In this document: positions 7,314 through 11,725 of the stretch, one piece after another | Position numbering within the stretch: position 1 is the stretch's first letter | Layout: every line of letters begins with the position of its first letter | DNA from: Methanosarcina sp. | GTDB taxonomy: Archaea > Halobacteriota > Methanosarcinia > Methanosarcinales > Methanosarcinaceae | Direction: 5' to 3' | DNA length: 11,725 nucleotides | Assembly (NCBI GenBank): GCA_013331265.1 | Contig: DUGS01000173.1 | Span: 1 to 11,725, forward strand | The notes under the pieces: model-generated | Seen by the model: the letters and a program-made list of their open reading frames with translations, nothing else | The model's database searches: none | What the model was told of the DNA's origin: nothing | Program-made: the position numbers and the translations under genes

Positions 7314-7396
7314 GACTTCTCGCCCTACTTAAAGAATGCACCTGATCAGGGAGAGTAAAAAGAGCTTTCCGGATTGTGTCTGTTTTTCGGGCTGGT

Positions 7397-7585
7397 TTAT
7401 TTTACTTTCATGCCCTCGATGCCAGGATTTCCTTCCTGCAGATAATCTGAAATCACTTTATACAAAAATCTATCTAAATTAGTAAAAATGGCTGAAGAAT
7501 AAGCGAAAAATAGAGACTTTTTCACTAATTCCTTTGCAGTTTCTTTCTGTTCAATTCTGACTTTTATAGCATTGTGAATAACCAA
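7397..7585 (-). CDS. Possible 62-residue protein upstream of the 424-residue gene
   Basis: This reverse frame would start at a TTG (7585-7583); there is no ATG or GTG upstream within the frame and no ribosome-binding site. The protein sequence is credible (RIEQKETAKELVKKSLFFAY, FTNLDRFLYKVISDYLQ), helical and basic with a hydrophobic middle. The quasi-symmetric TATA sequence at 7611-7619 could fire leftward with a start near 7587, which would make this a leaderless message beginning at the TTG. It lies 83 bp ahead of the 424-residue gene, so the two could share a transcript. It could equally be a remnant. The family is unknown. Confidence 0.35.
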   Translation of the reverse strand: MVIHNAIKVRIEQKETAKELVKKSLFFAYSSAIFTNLDRFLYKVISDYLQEGNPGIEGMKVK

Positions 7586-7595
7586 GGATGCAAGA

Positions 7596-7605
7596 GAACT
7601 AGTTC
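7596..7605. promoter_or_regulatory. Palindrome next to the helicase TATA box
   Basis: GAACTAGTTC is a perfect 10-bp palindrome ending six bases before the TATA box, where TFB contacts the promoter. A dimeric regulator bound here would block the start of the helicase gene and possibly of the divergent transcript. Confidence 0.35.
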
Positions 7606-7610
7606 ACAGA

Positions 7611-7619
7611 TTTATATAC
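7611..7619 (+). promoter_or_regulatory. TATA box of the helicase gene
   Basis: TTTATATAC closely fits the archaeal TATA consensus. Transcription would start near 7638-7643, giving a leader of only about 10 nt before the ATG at 7650. The reverse complement, GTATATAAA, is also TATA-like, so the site could serve both directions. Confidence 0.6.
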
Positions 7620-7649
7620 TTTGAATCCATAGATAAAGCCGGATGAAAA

Positions 7650-9494
7650 ATGGGAACTTATGAAGATATTATATCTTGTTTTCCGATGGATCAAATCAGG
7701 CCAGAACAAGTCCTAATGCTGAAAGGCGTTGCAGATGCTTTAGATGAAGGAAAAAAGTACATACTAATTGAGGCTCCTACTGGTTGTGGGAAATCCCCGG
7801 TTGCAATAACACTTTGTAAGTACTTCAAAAGTGGATATATATGTACCGATCAAAAAAATTTACAGAAGCAATATTTAAGGGATTTCGAAGGTTCTGCGGT
7901 TCAAGCTATAGGTAGATCAAATTTTGTTTGCAGACAGGCATCAATAGGTAAGAAACCCGGGGAAGAAATTCACTGCGACAGGGGAGATTGTACTTATGAT
8001 AGTCAATTCCAATGCCCTGGCTGCCCCATTGCACAAGACGGGATAACTTTAGAAGAGATTCCAAGATTTGCGGCAACGTCTGCGAAAAGAAACGCCCTTG
8101 TCTGGAAGAAAAATGCAACAGCACAGAACAAATGCAATTACTGGCTTCATAAAACAAAGGCTCTTAATTCTGAAATCGTTGTTAATAATTATGCTTACCT
8201 TCTGACTGAAGGAAATTTTGTGGGGGATTTCGGGAAAAGAAATGTGCTCGTTTCCGATGAAGGTCACAACATCGAGAAGCACATAATGAATTTTGTTACA
8301 GTTTCGATAACTGAGAAGACTCTCGAAGCTTTTGAGGATGTAAAGTTTCCTTATATTATAGAAAATCTCAGTGCCAGAGACCAGATTAAGCATGGGCAAG
8401 AGAAATTAATGCCATTGTGGATTAACTGGTTAAGAGAACTTTATATGAGGTTCCCCGTAAGGATAAAGGAACTAGATGAACTAAAGTCTTTTGTATATAA
8501 CTCGGGAAGAGGTACCGGAGACAAAGAATGCCCTTCCAAAATCCCAAAAGCCTGTGAAGGGAAAACGAAAGATGAAGTGCTGGAAATCCTTGTAAACATG
8601 ATCGAGAGACTTGAGTCATTGTCATGGACAATCTCTTTCTTTTTGGGAGAATGTTCCAAAAACCCCGAAAATTGGATAATTCAGCCAGAGCAAGAGGGTC
8701 CCAAGATCATAAAGGGAGAGTTCAAGCCTGTAAGGATCGATAAGTTCGCTAAAGAGAAATATTTCAAGTTTGGGGAAACCAACATCATAATGTCGGCTAC
8801 TATTATTGACTTTGAGTGCATGGCAAAGGATTTAGGAATTTTACCTGATGAGTATGCTACCATCAAAATTCCTCCTGTTTTCCCTAAAGAGTCTAATAAG
8901 TTATACCACCTGCAAGTCTGCGATCTGAGCTATGAGAACACTCGAGAAGAGAAGGATTATGAAAAAAACATGCTTTCAGTAGTTCAGTTAATAGATCTAA
9001 TCCTTAAAAGGTTCCCTGAGCAAAAGGGCATTATCCACTGCAATACCTATAAAAATATGAGATTTATCAAAGAACACTCGAAATATGCGGATAGAATTTT
9101 AGGGCATACTCCTGAAAACCGGGAAGCAGTACTGAAAAAGCATGTAGAAAATACAATCCCCTCTGTATTATGTTCTCCTTCCATGGCTGAAGGAGTTGAT
9201 CTTAAGTTTGATACGTCCAGATTTCAGATAATAATAAAGGTTCCCTTCCCTTATTTGGGAGATATACAGATAGCAGAAAGGAAGAGACAAGATCCGCAAT
9301 TTTACATAAACAGAACTGCTCTGTATCTTGTGCAAGCCATAGGTCGTTCAGTGAGGGATAAAGAAGATTGGGCTTATACCTTCACTATTGATTCAAGGTT
9401 CCCTGACTTCTGTTACTCGAATTCCAATGTCATGCAGAACTTCAACAGGCACGAAAGGTCGTGTTTAGAAGCCTTTGAGTTATTGTATCCGTAA
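7650..9494 (+). CDS. XPD/Rad3/DinG-type superfamily 2 DNA helicase
   Basis: The 614-residue protein has the helicase motifs in order: Walker A APTGCGKS (42-49), a DEAH-like box SDEGH (203-206, with Gly in place of Ala), motif III MSATI (SAT at 382-384), HCNTY (463-467), EGVDL (514-518), KVPFP, and motif VI QAIGRSVR (562-569). Between motifs Ia and II lie cysteines C94, C109, C114, C122, C125 and C162, the position of the 4Fe-4S domain of XPD and DinG helicases. Members unwind DNA 5' to 3' using ATP in repair or at R-loops and forks. Archaea carry several paralogues. Which four cysteines hold the cluster cannot be told here. The start at ATG 7650 fits the nearby TATA box and the conserved RPEQ (17-20) early in the protein. 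The frame is intact. Confidence 0.9.
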   Translation: MGTYEDIISCFPMDQIRPEQVLMLKGVADALDEGKKYILIEAPTGCGKSPVAITLCKYFKSGYICTDQKNLQKQYLRDFEGSAVQAIGRSNFVCRQASIGKKPGEEIHCDRGDCTYDSQFQCPGCPIAQDGITLEEIPRFAATSAKRNALVWKKNATAQNKCNYWLHKTKALNSEIVVNNYAYLLTEGNFVGDFGKRNVLVSDEGHNIEKHIMNFVTVSITEKTLEAFEDVKFPYIIENLSARDQIKHGQEKLMPLWINWLRELYMRFPVRIKELDELKSFVYNSGRGTGDKECPSKIPKACEGKTKDEVLEILVNMIERLESLSWTISFFLGECSKNPENWIIQPEQEGPKIIKGEFKPVRIDKFAKEKYFKFGETNIIMSATIIDFECMAKDLGILPDEYATIKIPPVFPKESNKLYHLQVCDLSYENTREEKDYEKNMLSVVQLIDLILKRFPEQKGIIHCNTYKNMRFIKEHSKYADRILGHTPENREAVLKKHVENTIPSVLCSPSMAEGVDLKFDTSRFQIIIKVPFPYLGDIQIAERKRQDPQFYINRTALYLVQAIGRSVRDKEDWAYTFTIDSRFPDFCYSNSNVMQNFNRHERSCLEAFELLYP

Positions 9495-9514
9495 GTGATT
9501 AACCCACTCCATAA

Positions 9515-9530
9515 TTCCTCTTTCTTTTTT
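9515..9530 (+). terminator. T-rich terminator after the helicase gene
   Basis: CCTCTTTCTTTTTT lies about 20-35 nt behind the helicase stop codon. A pyrimidine/T-rich tract without a hairpin is a normal archaeal terminator. Confidence 0.45.
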
Positions 9531-9570
9531 ACAGCCGATAAAGGGGAACTGTAGAACTATTTCTGATCGG

Positions 9571-9723
9571 GAACACTTGGAACAGTTAGAACACTTGTAA
9601 TGAGTAGGGGGGTAAACACAGAGAGAAAGATAGAAAAAAAATATAATTATATTTTTCATTCCCTCTCCTGTGTATTACATAGACCCCCCTTATTAGAAGT
9701 GTTCCATCTGTTCTATCTGTTCC
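9571..9723. repeat. Hairpin/iteron repeat element, right copy (origin-like)
   Basis: This is the second copy of the element at 555-692, in opposite orientation. The left arm has three tandem 9-bp units (GAACACTTG, GAACAGTTA, GAACACTTG, 9571-9597), then TAATGAGTA and six G (9607-9612). The right arm mirrors this: six C (9684-9689), TTATTAGAA and three reverse-complement units (9696-9722). The centre (about 9628-9658) is almost pure A and T. Further weak GAACT copies precede it (9546-9560). Symmetric tandem sites with G-strings pointing at an AT-rich core are the layout of archaeal origins (ORB sites plus unwinding element). However, no Orc1/Cdc6 gene is present, so this is an analogy. A foldback mobile element is the alternative. 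Confidence 0.75.
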
Positions 9724-9804
9724 ATATTGAGTGAAATTACTTGGGTTACGGTATTCAAAAAATGTTTTGTAAGATCCTGACGGGGGTTCTATGCCAATTA
9801 CCAC
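9586..9804 (-). pseudogene. Reverse-strand frame running into the right iterons
   Basis: A reverse frame from a GTG at 9804 reads IEPPSGSYKTFFEYRNPS then NFTQYGTDRTDGTLLIRG. The YGTDRTDGT part is the 9-bp iterons read as codons, and the rest crosses the hairpin core, so the natural protein end is probably near 9700. It resembles the left copy, where a reverse frame also meets the iterons. I suspect the worn 3' end of a gene that carries the repeat at its tail; the family is not established. Confidence 0.25.
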
Positions 9805-9812
9805 AAGTCATT

Positions 9813-9832
9813 CCGTACTGAGTACCATACGG
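9813..9832. repeat. CCGTA/TACGG inverted repeat
   Basis: CCGTACTGAGTACCATACGG has 5-bp perfect ends plus an internal GTAC. Similar words recur at 10039-10077, so both may be sites for the same protein or parts of a longer dispersed repeat. Confidence 0.35.
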
Positions 9833-9922
9833 TCAAGCCTCAAAGAAAGTCTGGTAAACGCATTTTCTACCAATTAATTTCATGAAATCTTTTTACAATC
9901 TCAGCTAACCGTGTCAATCTCT

Positions 9923-10009
9923 TTAACTTATTGGAGTAAGAGCCTCCTTATCTTTTCCAGCTTTACCCTTCAGATGGGGTAATCTTCTGTCATTAGCCTG
10001 CCAAAAATG
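9923..10009 (-). pseudogene. Reverse-strand gene remnant, 28 codons
   Basis: A reverse frame closed upstream by TGA (10012-10010) and ending at TAA 9925-9923 reads NDRRLPHLKGKAGKDKEALT then PIS and stop. The protein sequence is convincing (basic and well mixed), yet it has no start and is too short to be complete. It is probably a broken gene. The family is not recognised. Confidence 0.35.
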
Positions 10010-10038
10010 TCATTTTTCCCCTCAATGGTTAGCCAGAT

Positions 10039-10077
10039 CGTACGTACTAAATACGGTAAAGTACGGAAAACCGTACT
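10039..10077. repeat. Cluster of GTAC/TACGG words with a hairpin
   Basis: Overlapping CGTACGTAC, ATACGG, and the hairpin AGTACGG-AAAA-CCGTACT (10060-10077, 7-bp stem) lie 18 bp past the stop of the reverse gene at 10095. On the reverse strand the hairpin loop is TTTT and is followed by CTTTACC, so it may terminate that gene. It may also be a protein-binding cluster paired with 9813-9832. Confidence 0.4.
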
Positions 10078-10094
10078 CACCAAGTACTATGGGC

Positions 10095-10769
10095 TCAAAA
10101 ATCGTTATCATCTTCCATCAAAATCAAAAAAGAAGTTCCTTTTCCCTTCCTCTTCTTACTCTTTCGGACCTTTTCGGGATACAGCTCTACGACTTTTTCC
10201 ATTATCGTTTGGATCATGGCTCTACTGCTGGACCTCTTTACGAGTATACGGCATTCCTCGGGAACAGCTTCAGAGCTGAGGAAGAGGTAGATCTCCGAGG
10301 ACGTGAGAATCTTTCCAGCCATCTTAGGCTTTGTCCTCTCCAATTCTTCCATTACCAGTTTTGCTCTGACAACCGTTTTATTGCCACTCAGAAGAGAGTT
10401 TTCACTCCTTGGTACATTCCCTTCAAAAATCTTTTTTTCGAGCTCAGAGAGGCGTTCAGGAAGTGGGGTGAAAGCCTTTCTTTTCTTCTGTGGATTCATC
10501 AGCCTTTCTGAATCTTCCATCTCTTCCCAGTCCAGATCTATATCCACAAAATGAGTCTTTGCACTTACCCCGAGGTATTCTTCCAGCAGGTCCAGCCGTT
10601 CCAAGATGTTGTGCTGCTGTGCAATCACCTGAATGATGATCTCTTCAATTTCCATCCTTACGGCAGGGTTATTAAGCAGGCACTGCAGTTTTTGCACTTT
10701 AGGATCAGTTTCTTCCAACAGGCTTGTGTAAGGTCCTGTCATGATTTCAGAATCATTGCAATAGACCAC
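10095..10769 (-). CDS. Unrecognised basic/helical protein, about 225 residues
   Basis: No family is recognised. From the GTG at 10769-10767 the product is about 224 residues. The reading frame continues upstream to an ATG at 10871, but that 34-residue extension is less convincing, and GGAGAGGG (about 10774-10781) lies just ahead of the GTG. An ATG at 10742 (MTGPYTSLLEETDP) is a third choice. The protein has a helical, leucine-rich section (EIEEIIIQVIAQQHNILERL) and acidic and basic linkers. It ends with a lysine/arginine-rich patch (VRKSKKRKGKG) before an acidic tail (MEDDNDF). That suggests a nucleic-acid-associated protein, by composition only. It is divergent from the RHH gene at 11072 and could be under its control. 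Confidence 0.6.
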   Translation of the reverse strand: MVYCNDSEIMTGPYTSLLEETDPKVQKLQCLLNNPAVRMEIEEIIIQVIAQQHNILERLDLLEEYLGVSAKTHFVDIDLDWEEMEDSERLMNPQKKRKAFTPLPERLSELEKKIFEGNVPRSENSLLSGNKTVVRAKLVMEELERTKPKMAGKILTSSEIYLFLSSEAVPEECRILVKRSSSRAMIQTIMEKVVELYPEKVRKSKKRKGKGTSFLILMEDDNDF

Positions 10770-10956
10770 AGTACCCTCTCCTGCAAAAGGTAAATATTGA
10801 ATCAAAGCAAATGTTCTGCTGTAGAATGAATTTCGGACCACGAGTTGGCGCTTTGTGCATCTGGAATTCATTCCACATCTTGTTCACCTCTTAGAGTGCT
10901 TTTCTGGAGTTTCGTTTTTTCAGGTTGCAAGTTTAACTTCAAAATCATCCTCCATT

Positions 10957-11063
10957 TGAGTGTTACGTTTGGTGCAGTTATCATCATATTAGTTCCCTTT
11001 TTATATGAGTGTTACGATTGGTTCAGTTTAACAGATGCATTTATTTACGGTGAAAACGTAACA
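10957..11063. promoter_or_regulatory. Repeated operator of the RHH regulator
   Basis: Two 23-bp direct repeats (10957-10979 and 11006-11028) match at 21 of 23 positions, begin TGAGTGTTACG and end CAGTT. Their starts are 49 bp apart. A third site is inverted: AAACGTAACA at 11054-11063 is the exact complement of TGTTACGTTT at 10961-10970. The second repeat overlaps the TATA-like TTTTTATATG (10998-11007). This is the classic layout for autorepression by the downstream ribbon-helix-helix protein, and perhaps for control of the divergent gene at 10769. Confidence 0.7.
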
Positions 11064-11071
11064 TTGCTTCA

Positions 11072-11368
11072 ATGAAAGAGCGTTTCAGTGTATCGATGGA
11101 CACAGAACTCATAGAATGGCTTGACAAAGCAGTAAATGAAAAAATATTTTCCAGCCGAAGCCATGCACTTGAATTTTTCGTGAAGCAGTTTTCAAGCCTT
11201 GGAATCAAAAAAATGGTTTTAATGCTCTGGAGTCAAGGAGAAGCAGAACCTGTATTCATATCAAGTTCGGATATGGGAGCAATAGATTCCTTTGCGAAGG
11301 CTAATAACATATCCAGAGATGAGGCTGCTCAGATTTTAATTCGTAAGGGCATCACGGATGAAGCCTGA
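11072..11368 (+). CDS. CopG-type ribbon-helix-helix regulator, apparently two RHH units
   Basis: The 98-residue protein begins with a textbook ribbon-helix-helix: strand RFSVSMD (4-10), helix A around ELIEWLDKAVNE (12-23), and helix B SRSHALEFFVKQF (28-40). Such proteins bind DNA as dimers through the paired strands. The second half repeats the plan: PVFISSS (about 59-65), DMGAIDSFAKANN, then ISRDEAAQILIRKGI, a typical RHH second helix. A tandem-RHH protein could fold as a single-chain dimer or bridge repeated sites. The repeated TGTTACG motif just upstream is its likely operator, implying autoregulation. The ATG at 11072 has only a weak ribosome-binding signal; transcription from the TATA at 10998-11007 would begin near 11030. 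Confidence 0.82.
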   Translation: MKERFSVSMDTELIEWLDKAVNEKIFSSRSHALEFFVKQFSSLGIKKMVLMLWSQGEAEPVFISSSDMGAIDSFAKANNISRDEAAQILIRKGITDEA

Positions 11369-11501
11369 AGCCTGAGATTTTTCAGGATTATTTTGAAAGG
11401 GATTCTGGTGTTAAGGCACTGGTCAAGGCAGCTATGCAAGTGATCTTTTTGAAGCAGAGTTCATGAATTGCGAAACCTTCCCAATAATACAAATCAAATG
11501 A
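11362..11501 (+). pseudogene. Frameshifted transposase-like N-terminal stub
   Basis: A frame overlapping the end of the RHH gene reads SLKPEIFQDYFERDSGVKAL then VKAAMQ. After a +1/-1 shift near 11445 the neighbouring frame continues LFEAEFMN and on to a stop at 11499-11501. The combination (VKAAMQ, then a leucine and EAEF) is like the start of IS256/mutator-type transposases, from memory of the family. Only about 45 codons survive. No inverted repeat is visible. Confidence 0.4.
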
Positions 11502-11517
11502 ATAAAACACAGAAATG

Positions 11518-11528
11518 TTTATATATAG
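11518..11528 (+). promoter_or_regulatory. Strong TATA box ahead of the tRNA-like sequence
   Basis: TTTATATATAG is a near-perfect archaeal TATA box. Transcription would begin near 11545-11550, leaving 65-70 nt before the tRNA-like 5' end at 11615. That is a long leader, so either a leader RNA is processed off or a weaker site (about 11583-11591) is used. Confidence 0.5.
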
Positions 11529-11614
11529 TCGAATTAGATTGGTCATCATTAAAGAAATAAAAGGAATAGGGCTTTAAACAAAAAAATTTACGTGTTTGCT
11601 CTTACAGCAGCAGT

Positions 11615-11717
11615 GCCTTGGTGGCTTAGGGGTATAGCGCGTAATTGGTTAGGACTAGGTTGCCGGGGCCGTAAGGCAAAAGCGACGACAGGAGCGCCTG
11701 AAAATCCCGCCCGAGGC
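11615..11717 (+). tRNA. tRNA-Thr(GGU)-like sequence, interrupted or pseudo
   Basis: The ends form a complete 7-bp acceptor stem (GCCTTGG 11615-11621 with CCGAGGC 11711-11717, one G-T pair). Next comes a canonical D arm, GGCTTAGGGGTATAGC, and an anticodon-loop-like TTGGTTA. CCCGC before the acceptor 3' strand is a normal T-stem half. However, the whole is 103 nt, about 30 too long. The anticodon stem does not pair (CGTAA against GGACT), and an extra block of about 33 nt (11667-11700) sits where the T loop should be. The extra block has its own hairpins (TTGCC with GGCAA; CAGG with CCTG). A T-run follows at 11718-11723. It is either a decayed tRNA gene, a site of insertion, or a tRNA-derived structured RNA. 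Confidence 0.5.
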
Positions 11718-11725
11718 TTTTTTCA

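Noticed and set aside
10007..10793. Several forward open frames opposite the reverse gene at 10095-10769
   Set aside because: They are antisense shadows; the reverse frame is longer, has a credible start, and has a protein-like composition.
10845..11075. A 76-codon forward open frame just ahead of the RHH gene
   Set aside because: It runs across the operator repeats and promoter, and has no ribosome-binding site.

Overview
The window looks archaeal, most likely a Methanosarcina-type methanogen. It is AT-rich and has strong TATA boxes a short way ahead of its genes. It carries an XPD-like iron-sulfur helicase, ribbon-helix-helix regulation, a tRNA-like sequence, and long non-coding gaps filled with decayed gene ends, as is common in Methanosarcina accessory regions. 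The genus is an inference; nothing here fixes the species.

Layout. Positions 1-1047 hold no convincing intact gene but contain a 138-bp hairpin/iteron repeat (555-692) embedded next to a degraded reverse-strand frame. A promoter near 985 leads to a 21-codon small ORF and a YkgJ-family cysteine-rich metal-binding protein (1161-1961). A separate promoter drives a 349-residue ParA-type ATPase without a ParB (2157-3206). Positions 3207-4620 are a 1.4-kb stretch of gene fragments, palindromes and hairpins. A two-TM pentapeptide-repeat protein (4621-5802) follows, with the C-terminal stub of a second one just behind it. On the reverse strand lies an unrecognised 424-residue protein with a winged-helix-like C-terminus (6039-7313), with a possible 62-codon gene ahead of it. 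Divergent from these is a Rad3/XPD/DinG-type helicase (7650-9494). After the helicase, a second copy of the hairpin/iteron repeat lies in the opposite orientation (about 9571-9723). The right end holds an unrecognised reverse-strand protein (10095-10769), a divergent gene for a small regulator that appears to contain two ribbon-helix-helix units, a transposase-like stub, and a tRNA-Thr-like sequence that is disrupted.

How the genes may fit together. The combination is suggestive: two origin-like iteron elements about 8.9 kb apart in inverse orientation, an orphan ParA, a DNA helicase, a self-regulated RHH protein, several decayed genes and a broken tRNA at one edge. It is compatible with an old integrated plasmid or virus relic, but this is inference. 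No integrase, replication initiator or attachment-site pair is visible. The best-supported novel signals are the iteron hairpin pair, the repeated operator ahead of the RHH gene, and the interrupted tRNA-like gene.
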